In this document: positions 46,120-59,656 of the stretch, piece by piece
Layout of the letters: each line of letters begins with the position of its first letter
Position numbering within the stretch: position 1 is the stretch's first letter
DNA from: Rhynchosporium graminicola
Taxonomy: Eukaryota; Ascomycota; Leotiomycetes; Helotiales; Ploettnerulaceae
Direction of reading: 5' to 3'
Assembly: GCA_900074885.1 (NCBI GenBank)
Contig: FJUW01000012.1
Location: 1,178,001 to 1,242,000 of the forward strand
Length of the DNA stretch: 64,000 nucleotides
The notes under the pieces: generated by a model
What the model saw: only the letters and a program-made list of their open reading frames with translations
The model's database searches: none
What the model was told of the DNA's origin: nothing
Made by a program: the position numbers and the translations under genes

Positions 46120-47809
46120 TCACCACCGCTTCTTGGCCACCCCAAGAACCACCACAACACCCGCATTTCCCCCATTCCCAACCTGCACCTTCCATCCCTC
46201 ACTAATCAACATCTTCGCCACGGCAGGTCCCAGTTTTCCCCCACCGCTACTATGCAATCCCTTACCCGTCACAATCTCATAGGCTGCACTCCCAGTCCTC
46301 CTCGCATCTCCATCCCTCTCGCTCCCACCACCCACCCACCACCTTGTAACACACTCCCTACTAACCCTCACCGCATCCTTCACATTCATACCATGCAGAT
46401 CCAGGCTCCTCCCGATATTGGCTTGGGAAGCAACGAATGCGTCGGCAGCTTCTCTGGATGCTTGTTTGGCTTTGACGTCGAAGTCACGACCGACGGAGGA
46501 GTAGTAGGCAGCGGCGCCACCCATCAGGGGGTTGGATCGTCCCTTTCGGTAGGCGGAGGATGCTTGTGCGAAAGCGGAGTTGCGGGAGGTGGTGTAGGCA
46601 GCTGCTGAGGAGGACGCGGACGCAAAATCGTAGTCTTCGGAGTAAAGCGTGTTTGGAGATTTGCGGATGGGTTTTGGCACTTGGTCTAATTGAATAGGTG
46701 GGTGTCGGATGTCGAGTTGGATTCCTCCCTCATGTTTCTTGTGTACAGGTGCAGTCAGTGCTTTAGCGAGGTCTCGAGCATCGGAGTATGAAGGGTGGGT
46801 GATATGAAGCAGGATCTCGAGATCCGTGGTTGAAATGGAGGGGAACTCTTGATGTAGGTCATAAGCGTTCAGTTGAATCACTGGATCATCCTCATCGATA
46901 TTTATCTCTGCATGCGCTTTCACCATAGCTGCGATAGTTCCACGAACGGTTCCTCCGTTCTTGTGGTACATCGTCGTGAGCTGAGGCACAGGAATGCCAG
47001 TCCTCTCAGATATGAACTCAATGTCTTGCCTTCCTGTATCCCATTTACTCTCCACAGGCGAATCATTGGTAGGAGAAGTACTCGCATGGCTTACACTCCC
47101 GGCGTTCTTTCCATTCTTCTTCTTTCCTCTACCTTTGCGCTTTCGAAGAGGCGTAGCATCGTTCTCGGAAAAAGCTTCGATACCACGATGGCGAGTACCA
47201 CTTTCTTCGAGGAAAGCTTGGGTCATCAGTTCATCGATCGCCAGACCGGCATCGCCTTTACATTTCTTGAGTGTCCATTTTACATCGAAGGGTTTTAGGG
47301 CCGGGAAGATGCTGATCAAGGCTTCTTCTTTGCCTGCTTCGTCGAGACTATCTAGTTCGCTTGAAGACGCTTTACCGGTAGTTTCTAAGTTCTCTTCGCT
47401 TCCTAGATCTAAGCTTTCTAGGTCAAGACCGTAAGAGTCCTGCGAGAAGGATGTGTCGTCGGTATGTGTTTTCGATCCTCGCTGGCTGGTAGATTGACTC
47501 TCGTTGTCCCCCTGGGCCCTCGCGCTTCCTTGATCATCTTGAGGATGCTCCAGTCCGCTGGCGCCACAAGGATCGAATCCGGAACTCTCTTCGGCGGAAG
47601 CAGACGACTTCAGAATATCGAGGATCTCGCGCGCCGCAGACAGCTGCGTCGAATTCGTAATATCAAAGTCGGAAAGGATAGCTAGGAGAGTAGAAGTCTC
47701 AATCGACTGAGAATAATCATCCTAAGCGAATTTATTAGTCCCGTGCACCTTCGAATACATAGTCTTGTTTCCTTGAACATACAATCAGTTGTGTTTGCAG
47801 CTCTTCCAT
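46120..47809 (-). CDS. CUE2: Cue2-like protein: CUE-type domains plus SMR endonuclease domain
   Basis: This resembles yeast Cue2, the endonuclease that cuts mRNA at collided ribosomes (no-go decay). Exons are 47809-47783 (27 nt, MEELQTQLI) and 47721-46120, giving 542 aa. An acidic N-terminal region leads to a CUE-like helix bundle (ALISIFPALKPFDVKWTL, with CKGDAGLAIDELM). A basic patch (RKRKGRGKKKNGK) and a second ubiquitin-binding-like helix bundle (DLHQEFPSISTTDLEILL) follow. A DUF1771-like segment (YRKGRSNPLMGGAAAYYS) precedes the C-terminal SMR domain. The SMR motifs LDLHGMNVKDAV and TGKGLHSSGG, both needed for nuclease function in the family, are intact. The tiny first exon is needed to supply a start. 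NOT4, another collision-response factor in yeast, is also in this window. The ortholog claim is inference. Confidence 0.85.
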
Positions 47810-48927
47810 CCCACTTCCCAATGCGCCCAGTGGGCGCTTGGACGAGGCACAAAGCCTTATCCTTCAAAAATCGCTTATAAAAGGACTGCGTAGAGCAGTA
47901 TTACGACGAGATTTTAGGAATAGATTTTCGAGATTATCTGTCATGGCGATTGCTTGATCGTGTTTAACCTTTAGACGCCTCGAAGGCCGTTCTACTTATA
48001 AAGTCGTCGCGGGGCTGAATGCAAGCGTGCGGCCGCGTCGATGCTCAAGGTTTGATGATGTGCCTATGTTGTAGAATAGCTCCATAGCGTTCCCACAGAA
48101 TTAGAATTTGCGGATCTCTTGCTCACGCAATCGTGAAAGTATAAATATTTCGGGGAAGAGAAAGCATGAGCTCACCAAGCATAGTTCAAAGCTTTATAGA
48201 TTCCTAGCAATGAGTGTGAGTATTATAAGTGCGATAGCCATAGCAGGCAGATTGGTCTGGCTCGCTCTTTGGTTAGACATCATCTACTTAATCTCAGAAT
48301 GTCAAAATCACGAAAGCAGTATCGTACATTTATTTACTCGGCATAAGCCATGAGACCCTGAGAGTTTTACAACGTTTCAATCTAAGAATAATTCGAAGGT
48401 CACGAAATTGCTGCAGGACTTTACACAAATCAACTTAGTTATTTGTCCTAGATAATCAAAAAATGGCTCCAAGAAACGAGCTGTAGGAATTTAGCTTAGA
48501 TGTATGTCAACTTTAACATGGGTTTCATGCTCAGTGATGAATGAACAGAATCGGACAGACCTTGGGGTTCAAACCCATCATTAATATCATATGAGGACTC
48601 TTTGAGGTTACGGAAATCAAACGATCCATTGATCTATCTAAATAACTGCAAAAGCTAAAAGACCAGACCAATCATTTCACGAATAATTCCCCTCCCCGTT
48701 GATCCATTGTTTATGCGCCAAAACGACCTTCCATGCAGTCTGACTTCATCCATTACCCGAAAATCTAGGTAGAAGGGAGGGGACGTAAAAACATGATGGA
48801 TGAGAAAGCTCGTCGTGAATACATGAAATGCCATGATGATTGCGCCAGTGTAAATCCGTGAGGCAGAAAAGAGAAATATTCGCTGGCTTTCTACGGCTCC
48901 CATTTTTATTTGTGAAGCCTTGCTGTA
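47810..48927. other. Intergenic
   Basis: About 1.1 kb between two minus genes: the Cue2-like promoter and the UFD4 3' flank. A GGTTCAAACCC B-box-like string at 48567 has no matching tRNA body (see rejected list). Confidence 0.45.
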
Positions 48928-51900
48928 TCACGACAAGTGGAAAGCTCCTTGGCCTTCCTTGATTGCAGTACCCATACGACGTCGCATAACCTCGAGATCG
49001 GTGTAGTCAGGAAGCTTGAGATAGTTGACACAAGTCATGACGCTGGGTAGGTAGTCGTCAGACGAGTAAGGTGGCTCACTGGGCTTGCAGACCACAGTAA
49101 ACATAGGAGTCAAAGACTTGAAGCCTGCAATTGAGATTAGTGAAGAACATGGAAGAAAAATGTGAGGAAATGCTTACCTCCAATAGGGAGCTTTGGACTA
49201 CCAGTGGTAAACTGAAGGAAATCTCGGCGTTCAGGCAACGTCAACTCGCTCATAGTCTGTAGCAAGTTCTTAACGCTCTTGCTATCCATGTTGAAGCCGT
49301 GATCTGCCTTGATGGAGTCCATGAGAGCTGAAAGCTGTTAGTATGTGTGACAAAAATTGGTATGACCAGGATGACTTACTTTCAAGAGTCCAATCTTCCT
49401 CAATGCGACCGAATAGCATGACCAGTTCATCCGGGGTAAAGGCGCTTAATGAAGAGTAAGGGAACACCTGAGTAAAGCCTGCTCGGAATGCATCTACCTG
49501 TCGCTGTACGCCACTGCCCAGAGTAAAGTCAATAACCTTGTCCAAGTATAGTTGCACAGTGTCGATGGTAACGGTCTCGTTGCGTCTACTGGGCACCATT
49601 TCGATGGTAGGATAGCCCGGAAGGGTAAAGTCGAGGCCCAAGTCGTCGATCTTCATGCCGTCAATCGTCAGTTCCTCTGCATGGAGGACCTTCTGAGCAG
49701 GGGTGAGATTCGGGTTTTCATCGATGGCCTTTTTTGCTAAAGCATATTTCTTGATCAGCTTCAAAGACTTTGCTAACTGTGGGTCAACGGTCTTGACAGC
49801 CCCCAAAGATGGAGATACTGCAGTTGATTGTTCGCCGATGCGGAAAAAAGTAGGGTTGAAGGAGACGTCGATGATTCTCGAATCGATCATCGATCTCGCA
49901 ACAAACTTGCCAAGCATCTTGAAGAGGTGGAGGATACGCTTGCCGTTCTCCTTCGAAGCCTGTTCCTCACTCATCGGTGCTGGGAAAAGACCATGAGCCC
50001 CAAAGGCAAATTCGTCAGCATCGTTAGATTCTGTCTCGCGCCACAACTTGAGAATCTTCTTTGAGAACTCCTTCGATACCGTCGAATAAAACTCCAGTGT
50101 CGGACCAAGCCCAGTACCGACTTCTTCGAAATACTCCACTTCCAGAATGCTTTGAGAGGCGCCATAAAGCTCCATGACCTTTAATGCGGACTCCAGAATT
50201 TTAGATCGAGCAATTCGCACCTTTTGACGCTGTAATCTTCCAAGAAAGGGTCGCTCATCACGGTGACGGTCACGACGGGACTCGTCAGCTGATTGGGCGT
50301 TCTGCCATCTAGTCATAGACCGAGCGTACCCAAACGATGTAGACTGCAAGAAGAGGTGTCGAGTTTCGAATGGGAACAAGAATGGGTAAAGACGAGCCAG
50401 ATCCTCGCTCCAACTTGGCAGGCAATTACTAGCGACAATAAGAGGCTCCTCAAGTTGCCTATTTAGCTTCGCAGTAAGCTTTGTGTTCACGAACTGGGAG
50501 AGTGGTTCGGCATTGAGCTTCAGGGTATCCTTGTTCTCGGCCAGTACATCATCCAAGTTGGCATTGAGTGCGTGGAGAATGTTGAGAAGACGTAGGATCG
50601 AAGATGTAGCTGGATGCTTGTCCAACGAAGCCGGAATACCAGAGGCTGTGGTCTCTATGGGTACTTCTGGGGCTTGTGTAAGAGAGCTTGGCTCAGGTGG
50701 TGGTGGACCTGGCACACGCTTGAACTTGATCGGATGGATGGCTGACCAGACACTGCGGCTATTGAGATCGTCGACAGTAGTCGAAGTACTATGGACAGCT
50801 CGATAGATGGTCGTCTCATTACCAATGACCTTGTCATCGAGACTAAACTCGATGTGCCAGTCCTGAGGAACAGCCTGGATAGCAGCAGCGTAAGACATAG
50901 GCCGAGCAGATGTACTTGGCGTAGAGAGAGCAGCCTGAGTGGCAGCGGCACGAAGAGCGGAAGCAGTACGAGGGTTGCTTCCCGGAATCTGCGAAGGAGT
51001 AGCTGATAACTAGTTAGCAGATTTCTTTGCTGTATTTTCTTGTGAAATTGTGTGACATGTGGTTAAGAAGCATCTCTTCTTCTCGAAGACTCCGGTGACA
51101 TAGATGGAGAAAGAGAAGGGATTGGGAATTTCTCAACCTACCAACACGTGTGCCATCCTCCTTGCGTGCCGTGACCTTTCCACCAGCGGCAACTTCAAGG
51201 TTTACTGCTGTAGGGTCTGTAGGAGGATCATCTTCCATATCATCCTCTAGATCACCCACAATGGCATCAAGAGCAGAGCTATCGTCCATGTCTTCATCTT
51301 CTGTAAGCATTCTCTCATCAGCACACTCCAAAGCACCAGCCAAGCTATCCTCTTCCTGCATGGGCGGTGGAACTGGCGTTTCTGCTAGAGCTTGGTGACG
51401 TCTGCTCGAGCGCCGGGCCGTCTTGTCTTGAGGAGCGGCTGGTGTGGAAGGTCCACCGGGAGCTGAGAGTCCAGCTAAAGCTGTCTTAGACTTTGACTTC
51501 CGAGAATTTCGAGCAGTCGCAGGTGGAGGAGCGCTTGGGGTTGCAGCATTTGCTGATGCTAAGCCACGCTCTACGAGACGACTTTGGCCCGTGTGAGCAT
51601 ATGGATTCGACATTCCTGCTGCAGCAAGAGCAGCCAAAGCACTGCTAAGGCCTCCCTCCTTTTTTGAGCCCCGTGGTCGCTCGGACAGACTGATTCTTGG
51701 ACGGAGGTAATCGTCTAGAGCTTTGAATGTTGCAATGGCATGGATAGAGACCATGATGTTGCGGTAAGGTCTTGGAATCTCAGAATCGTCATCTGCCACC
51801 AACTTCAGACGGATTTGTTTTGCCAACATTGATGCAGCGCTACTTCTATTTCCGTCAAAGGTATTTTGGTGTACAGTGACTACTTCGAAATGTTCCGAGC

Positions 51901-54900
51901 GACTGAGAAGATCCTGTAACTTGTGAATGAGTATGCTGAAGGGCGTAGCAGGCGATTCGGCACTCGCGGTCTTCGGCTTCTTAATGACAGTTCTACCCAT
52001 GAACACTTCAAGGAAGGCTGAACGCGCAGCGAGGCTCAAATTTTCATCTGGATTGCTGAAAACCGCAAGCAGAACACGAACAACTTCTGAGTTGAGCAAT
52101 TCAGCGCTAGTGACACTTTCCAGTACATCACCATCAAAGGAGGATGCGAGGGTGGTGAAAAGTTTGACTCCATCTCCTGGCTCCCCATGCAAATAATGGG
52201 CCTCGATTTCCGAGGCTAGTCCTTGCAGGCTTGTTAATATCTTGGTTGCTTTCTTCTTCATGCTCTTGCTATTCTTCTCGTTTTCATGAACGTCCAAGAA
52301 TCGCTTGGCTCGCTGAACAATGACCTGCTGCATGCCAGAAGCATCTGTCGGTAGACGATGCTGTGGGGCATCAATGGACATGGTAGAGCCCCGGGAGCTT
52401 GGAGAAGGACTAATGTCTTCCCGAATATCATCGTTCTCGTTATCCTCGTCATTTCCATTATCATCATCATGGTTCTCATCTGAGGAATCGTCATCATCGC
52501 CTCGGGCGCCGCGGCTTGGCTTCTCCGAGATCTTTGGGGCCTCGATGACCTGAACAGGCTCTGCTACCTTGATTGCTTGTGTCTCAACAACAGGCTTTGG
52601 AGGCTCGGATGCAGTTGCGAGTTTCGCAATCTCGGCAATAACTCCTTCTCGGTAAAATTGGTATCGATATATGTCATCGAGGCGATCCAGTAATAGCTCA
52701 GCAGCCTGAAGAGCGTAGTTGACCAGACTGGGGTGATCTTGCTGTGATAAAATCCCTGCCAAGAATGAAGCATAAGGAACAGAACGCAAAGCCTCCATCA
52801 ATATATCTTTGTCCAGTTTGGAAAGCATCTTGATCTGAGCAGTCAAGACCTTCTGTCGTACGCTCAAATTAACGGTACTTGAGAAAGCATCGGTCAAAGT
52901 CGGGAAGAGTATAATCGCGAAACGCTTGACCTCGTCCTTGCACCCCTCCAGAAGTTCGATCCGCTTTTCATTGGAAGTCTTCTTTCTAGAGCTCGACGAA
53001 GAGGCAGTGGCCGCAGCGGATGCAGCATCAGTGTGCAGAAACTCTTCAGAAATGATGCCAGCTTCGCGAGGGAGTCCTGGAAGCAGCTCACAGATAAAGT
53101 TGAGAGTTTCAATGACTTGCTCACGAGGTCTGTGGATCAAAGCCTGCATAACCACAACACTGTCTAACTTCGATGCCATATCTTCTGTAGTATCCGGAGG
53201 AGAAACACCGGTCAGAATTTGATACAGCGTCTCAACAACGTTCATCTTGAAGAGCTCGGCAGACAGTCTGGCACTTGCTTTTGCTGTGAATGCGAGGACT
53301 CGTAGGAACTGAGTGTGAATATTTGGCCCGATGAGGTTCGTAGTTCCAGGAAGCAACAATCGCAAAATGGCCTTAAGAAGATCAGTACTAACCAGCTCCT
53401 CGAGCTTGTTGGGGTGATATCTAAAGCTTTCAACGACTCGAGAAACACAGAGCGAGCCCTGCTCCACGACTTTCTGGTCATTTGAGCTTAGCACATTCAA
53501 CAAAATTGGCATTACATCCTTGATGATTGGGAAAGAATCCTCGGGGATATTTCGACAGCAATTGGCAGCTGTGGTGACAGCGGTTCTCTGTGTACTGGTG
53601 GCAAAAAAATCGAGGTAGGTCAAGCAAGCAGTCAACCCTCCTTCGCGAACGATGGACGCGGGATACTCGACTGAGATTTTCTCAAGAGTCTGGGATGAGA
53701 TTGTCAGCTTAGTCCGTCACAATTCGAGATTGATGCTTACGCTTAAAGCCTGTTCTGCCAGATCGATAAAATGAATCTCCAGCAGCTTTGCACAGAGGAC
53801 CGGAACGGCACCACCATAGACTACATTGGCTGTACTGGCTGGTAGGGCCTCCATCAGGTTTGCCAGGCAGCGGCAAGCAAGAAGCATCATTTCCGGGTTC
53901 TCTTCCCCAAAGTCAGATGGTTGCATTAGTAAAACCAGCTCCTTGACAAACGCATCCGGAGAAAAGTGACCAGATAGGTTGTCTTCGGTGGACACGAGTA
54001 GGATTTCAGATAGCTCTTGAAGGGCAATCAGTTGTATTGACGGGTCGTCCTTTTGCTTCAGATTGTTCAAGATATCCCGTAATCTCGAAGACACTCCCGA
54101 CATCATGCCGCTGAGGGCTCTCAACGTGCTCGATAGTCCGCTTGGAGGTCCTCCAGGTCCACCAAAGCCGCCAAAGGGGTCATCATCATCGTCGTCATCG
54201 TCCCGACCTTCGTAGCGCCGGGCCATCTCCTCGTCCTCGTCGTCATCGCTCATATCGTCTTCTGGATGGTGTGGGGGCTTGTCGTCCGGGCCATTGTCTA
54301 CCGCATTGTCCGCATCCTTCGCACTATTGATAGTCTTCTTTGATCGACGGCCACTGGGAGTAGCACCTGTATCTGCTGAGGAATCTGTTAGATATGTAGC
54401 GGAGTTGGACTCCGCCAGAGATGACAAACCTTGACCACCTTTCTTGCTCCTAGCAGACTTGCGTTTCGAAGATGCTGTGGGCGCTGGGGGGTCGTTGGAA
54501 GGTCCGGCAGAATCACTAATCAAAATTAGAAAAGGGGGATTCTCTAGTGAAAACAAATGCCTTACCCAGGACTCGACATAACAGCAGGTGTCTTTCCCTT
54601 CTTGCGGCGAGGCGGAGCAGCTACCTGAGGGGCAGCAGGAGGAGCAGGCAGGGATGTATTGGTTTCGACGACTTTCTGTCGCTTTGTCCGTCTTACAGAT
54701 GAAGGCTTCGTAGATTCGACTTCGGGTTCGGGGCTGGTTTCACGCGCGGTGGGTTTGCGTTTTTTCGACGACGGTGGCGGAGGTTGAGGTGCAAGTCGAG
54801 TAGATGCAGCTGAGGAAGCTCCGACAGAAGCAGCAGATGATTCGGAGGGGCTGGCTGCTTGCCTTGCTGCCGCTCTTGTGATTCTGCTGTTAGAAGACAT
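48928..54900 (-). CDS. UFD4: HECT-type E3 ubiquitin ligase, UFD4/TRIP12 family
   Basis: This is the ubiquitin ligase of the ubiquitin-fusion degradation pathway. Six exons (54900-54566, 54515-53741, 53689-51142, 51002-49380, 49327-49178, 49124-48928) give 1875 aa. The N-terminus is low complexity and basic (RTKRQK, SKRKSARSKK), then an Asp-rich run. An ARM/HEAT-like helical region follows from roughly residue 240 (LSGMMSGVSSRLRDILNNL, then ENPEMMLLACRCLANLMEAL). A second acidic Asp/Asn stretch lies mid-protein. The HECT domain fills the C-terminal ~370 residues (VEYFEEVGTGLGPTLEFYS, LFKMLGKFVARSMID). The catalytic cysteine lies in SVMTCVNYLKLPDY, near residue 1842. Splice junctions all keep frame. 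Size and layout match TRIP12 and UFD4 rather than HUWE1 or Rsp5. Confidence 0.96.
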
Positions 54901-55047
54901 GAGTATGTGAGTTGCCTTGGATGTGCTGTGATGTAATGTGAAGTGCGGTGTTGCAGAGCAGAATGAGGCGCTGTTGTTGCATACAGAAGTTCAGAAGATG
55001 AGGGATCGAAAGCAAATGAGGGTTGGAGGGAAGGGGGGGAGTCTTGA

Positions 55048-55100
55048 TCTTAAGAAGAGGAGGAGGAGGAGGAGGAAGAGGCAGAAGAAGAGGAGGGTAG
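55048..55100. repeat. GGA/GAA-rich purine tract
   Basis: A purine-only stretch of AGG and AAG triplets lies upstream of the UFD4 start. It is a simple repeat that could affect transcription or replication. Confidence 0.8.
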
Positions 55101-55328
55101 TAGTGAATGGGCGAACCTGGAAGATCCTAAATTCGATACTGCTGCGGGAATAGGACTCATTCGTTGATCCATCGGCTCACGCCATTTGGTGGCAGCTGCG
55201 TGATCAGTCGCGGGGGTGGTTTATGTGAAATTGATTGTGGATGGTGGAAGTGAAATGCGTGGTTGTGGTTGAGATGGAGGGGGAGTTGAAGAAAGAATAA
55301 ATTCGAGATGAATGAAGGAGGTGAGGTA

Positions 55329-55358
55329 GGTATGGTATGGTATGGTATGGTATGGTAC
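55329..55358. repeat. Pentanucleotide repeat (GGTAT)n
   Basis: Five perfect GGTAT copies are followed by a variant GGTAC, and then a run of about four GCTGG-type units some 40 bp further on. Simple tandem repeats with likely length variation. Confidence 0.9.
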
Positions 55359-57118
55359 GTATGGTCAGGCAAGGAAGGGAAGGCTACGATTGCGATGTGC
55401 TGGGCTGGGCTGGGCTGGCTCGGTGTTCGTCGAACGGGTCGTGCCTGTGCCTTTCAGATATGGACGGTACGGCTACCGATACAGAGCTGCGGTACTCAGC
55501 TGGTGCGGCTGCCGTACTTTGTCGATTGGGCTAGGAGGCTGATAGTGGAATACCGATCACGACGACACCTTGAGAGGTTGCACAATACCTACGTAGCTAT
55601 AAGCTTCCTTCTATATGTTCTTCGATGAACTTTTTTGAATTAATGCCAAGGAGTTGTATTATCTGCGATCTGTATTTTGCTATCAAGCCTGCTAGAGATT
55701 AGAGCCGCTAAGGTACATAAGGTAGATAGATATATAAACATAGGTAAGTACCTACCTATACAGTAGCTCGATTTCACTTCAATATGAACTTCCCATTTCT
55801 CTCTGCACGCCATCGGCGGGAATGACGTGGGGAAAGAAAGTGACAGGACGAGCAGGGTTATTCATTCTCCGGGCCACCACTTCATATCAATCACCTTCGA
55901 TCCAGTAGCACGGACTGGTAACCAATCTTTACAAGCCACAGCCGAACTGCTGAAATCGCTGTGGTCTCCTGAGTTATGTTTAATTCAACCTCATGTTTTC
56001 AAACTAGCCATGTTATCACTGTAAAACTCATGTGCATTGTCACAGAATAAATTGACCGCTGATTCGCTTGAGCACAGCTCCGCCCCCAAATCGTCTTCGA
56101 CCAGGCTTACAGGAACGCTCACAAGTCAAATTTTGATCCAAGCTATGGTCGAAGTAGAGGCCTCTCAAATCGTGCTTCCATAAGATCTTATTCATTCGGG
56201 CTTACTTGAGACTCTGAAAACTTTCGTTAGATAGTTGTAGCATTCTATAAGGGTCGCTGTTTCGCTTCACTTGGATCTTGCGCCTGCGGTAGGTTTCGCC
56301 CGGTGTGAAGATGGAAATGTCCTATTTTATATTCCGAAGATATCTTTTTGGATACCTCGTTTGTGATTTTATTGCTTGGGAAACCTTTGGACAGGCTCGT
56401 GCTATTTCTCGTGAGCGCAGCTGAAAGTAGCAACTCCTGTGGTATTTCCAAACTCAGGTTGGAAGGGGGGCTTTATAAAGACTATTCTTAGTTTCTGTCC
56501 GATGATTAGTCCGTAAAAGACCGGAATATGTCTCGAAAGAACACCACTTTTGTGAATTTTTGGTAAAGTATCAAGATATTATTCAACATGCCATATCAAG
56601 CCACTCGGTTCAATTCATATCGCTTGGTCACAAATGATTGTAGATAATGTTGTGCGACAATCTTCTACTTTTACATTGGAGCATACGTCACTCATGATCA
56701 ATAAAATAAGTACCGATATTTAAATGATGACTTCTGCGAGACACGAGTGGATTCGTATGTATCTAGAGAGGCCTTCGTCTGGCTTCGTGATAGAATCGCG
56801 AATGATGTAGAGTGAGCACGAAAGGTTAACAACACCAATGCCCTGCTGGGTTACGATTATATAGACCATTGAAGAAGCAATTGCTATCACTCCAATGACC
56901 CCATCACTTCAGTATCAAGCACCAGACGAGAAAGAGTTAGATTTGGAAAAGTTTGATTTGGGACTATGAATCTTTGATCGCCGTGACACTCCCAGCGTGT
57001 TGAAAGCCATGCCCAAAAAACAAATCTAATCATATCTTTGATTTTCTAGCCGCGAGTCTACTGTATGCAAAAAGTCTTAGCAACGTCTCGTCTAGTCTAA
57101 CTCTTCTCTCACCCCTAC

Positions 57119-58484
57119 TCACTTCTTAGCCCCTGGTCGTCCACCAAATCCCCATCTGATCTGATTTGCGACATTGATTTCAATACCCAACTCCTCCGCG
57201 AATCTCCACACTAGTCCAGGCTCCTTCTGAAACATCCGTCCTACAAGCACAGCATCCAGTTCCTGATCTCCTCTAGCCTGTTCCTCACTTCCCTCGCCTG
57301 TCAAAAGAGCCTCAGCTTGTTCACCATTCGTGATAGCACCCACTGTTCCAACCAAAAGCTTATCACCAACAACCTTCTTAATAGCCTTCGCGAAAGGAGC
57401 TTGGTATCCCGGTGCACTTTTGATCTTCTGCATAGGAGATTGACCTCCCGTTGACACGTCCAAGAAATCGACACCGCGCTCAGCGAGAAGAGGAGCGAGC
57501 TTAATCGTATCCTCATTTGTCCAAGATTCGCCCTTGAATTCGGGATTTGTGTCCAGGCAATCAGTAGCGCTGATTCTCAAGAAGAGAGGCATATCCTTTG
57601 GCATAGTCTTCCTCGTTAACTCGACAATCTCGAGTGTGAGACGCGTCCGGTTCTCGAAAGATCCACCGTATTTATCGGTTCTCTTGTTGGCGACTGGGGA
57701 GAGGAATTCGTGGAACAGGTATCCATGTGCATTGTGAATTTCAATGACATCGAATCCAGCCTTGACTGACCGCTCAACAGCCTTCACCCAATTCTTCTTC
57801 AGCTCCTCGATATCTTCGAGTGTGAGGGCAATTGGTTGAGGAAATACGTCGTTATACGGGACGTCGGATGGTGCCCGGACGTTGTTTGGCCAGCCATTCA
57901 CATCTTCCGTAGCGGTAGCTCCCATATTCAACCAAGGTGCGACAGTTGATGCTTTACGCCCGGCATGTGCAAGTTGGATAGCAATCTTCTGACCTTGCGA
58001 ATGTGCAAACTCCGTAACCTTCTTCAGTCCGAACTCGCCCTCGATATGATCATCACTCCAAATTCCAGCATCCTCAGGCGTAATTCTTCCTTCTGGGACT
58101 ACAGCGGTAGCCTCTACAATTGTAAGTCCAGGACCACGGGTAAAGATACCGCCAAGATGTGCGAATTGCCATGCGGTGAAATGTCCATTCTCCGAGGAGT
58201 ATTGGCACAATGGGGAGAGAAAGATACGATTCTGAAAGGTGGTTCCGCGGATTGTGAGAGGTTGGAAGACCTTTGGGATGGGCTTGCCATTCGATTGGGG
58301 ATCAGTGGCAGTTCCAGCGGGGGGGTCTTGGAGTGGTGTGAAATATGAAATCTACCGCTTGTTAGTCATGGAATATTAGGCATTGGGATAGATCACCTAC
58401 ACCAGGTGCTGCCCTGTTTGGAATTCCGGGCTTTCCAGGCTTGGTCTCACCATGTTTGGTTGGGACAGCGTGGTGTGTTGACAT
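57119..58484 (-). CDS. Old Yellow Enzyme family NADPH dehydrogenase (YqjM-like)
   Basis: This is an FMN flavoenzyme that reduces activated C=C bonds, using NAD(P)H. Exons are 58484-58401 (28 codons) and 58351-57119, giving 438 aa. The spliced N-terminus reads APGISYFTPLQDPPAG, as in fungal relatives. Motifs seen are NRIFLSPLCQYSS (FMN and the YqjM-type cysteine), QLAHAGRKAS, EIHNAHGYLFHEFLSP (active-site His-Asn pair region), NKRTDKYGGSFENR, LFLRISATD and VLVGRMF near the end. The ATG is downstream of a poor leader, but MSTHHAVPTKHG is the first good start. An in-frame TTG start inside the second exon would lose the FMN-site loop. Confidence 0.93.
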
Positions 58485-59656
58485 CTTGAAAATTGTATTA
58501 TTTTTTGGGGGGCAATTGAGATAGTCTATCAGATTCGCGAGTCCGTAGGTCAACTGAGTGGGAATTTGTGCTTGAAGTAGAGATAGTCTAGATAGAAAGG
58601 ATTATATACCTAAGAATCAAGAGGCGTTCGAAGCAGGCGTACGACACCACTTAGGTATAGGTAGAAATGGAGAGAAACAACTTAGCTAGTATGATGTCAT
58701 CCCCGAAACTTCTCTTAGCTTCTTAATGGACGCACAGTACATTGAAAACACTAGTATCTCCCACATATTTACTAAGCAGGATGGGTCTGATCATTGACAG
58801 AAAGGGAACTTTAAAAACATTTGATTTTCTGCCTTGAAATGACGCTCGTGAGAAACAGATTGGTAAGCCGTTATATAATTTCAAAGGCAGCGGCAATCAT
58901 GCCCCGCGCGGGGTAGATAAAAAGCTCGATCCGAAATTGCCTAATCATTTTAATCCCCGACCCGAAACTATTTTGTCGGCGTTTATGCAGCGCGAAAGGG
59001 GCCGGAACTGACTTTCGCTAAGCAGGCGCAATGTTTACATTATCTGGTAAGGCAATTTTGGGACTTATTACTCATCCGTCTTTCAGTGTTGTCACGGATA
59101 TAATTCGTCGAACTTCTTCACAGCTTTGAATATTTTTGCGGGCAATAATTTGTAGGAATTTCGTCTCGTCGCCATATTCCTTGAGCTAACGGTTTGTGAG
59201 GTATTCGTGATATCAATAATATTCCTTCAGTAAAAATTATGTGAGAGTTTCGCGGCTTTAGCGCACCGTCCTGTACAACGCGGCTGGCATTACAACATTC
59301 CATCTACCAAATTTCTTCAAGATATCTCAATATTAATAATAATTCCCTCCGGCCCAACGTGCTGCAAGACAGTGATATTCGTGATATGAACAATGCCACT
59401 CACTCTATGAACGTCCGCAAATATTTCCTTTACATTTCAATTGAGTTACGACATATGGAATTAAATTCAAAAATGAACTCGGAAACACCCCACCATACGT
59501 TAATGATATCAGAACTATTTCTCAATATCTTCATACAAGTATACCTTAGACTACAGGTGTAGTACCTCGCTGTTTTTTTGTCAAGAGGTATCATAGCATC
59601 GATATGTATTGATTTGTGCTCTTTGTTGTGATAGCATCCTGGAGTCTTGAATATAC
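58485..59656. other. Intergenic, AT-rich
   Basis: About 1.2 kb, AT-richer downstream, no gene seen. Weak matches to the tandem-repeat unit described at 59657-60340 appear already near 59110-59420. Confidence 0.45.

Larger units (their letters stand above)
54901..57118. other. Intergenic with simple repeats
   Basis: About 2.2 kb between two minus genes. It contains a GGA/GAA-rich purine tract (about 55048-55100), a GGTAT pentamer run (55329-55358) and GCTGG repeats (about 55399-55420). No gene can be supported. Confidence 0.5.

Noticed and set aside
48540..48610. tRNA-like B-box string GGTTCAAACCC near 48567
   Set aside because: The upstream sequence does not supply an A box, paired acceptor stem or anticodon arm at the right distance, so no tRNA can be folded around it.
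55157..55628. Frames rich in Tyr-His or Trp-Tyr over the pentamer and GCTGG repeats
   Set aside because: The composition comes from the simple repeats, not from protein coding.
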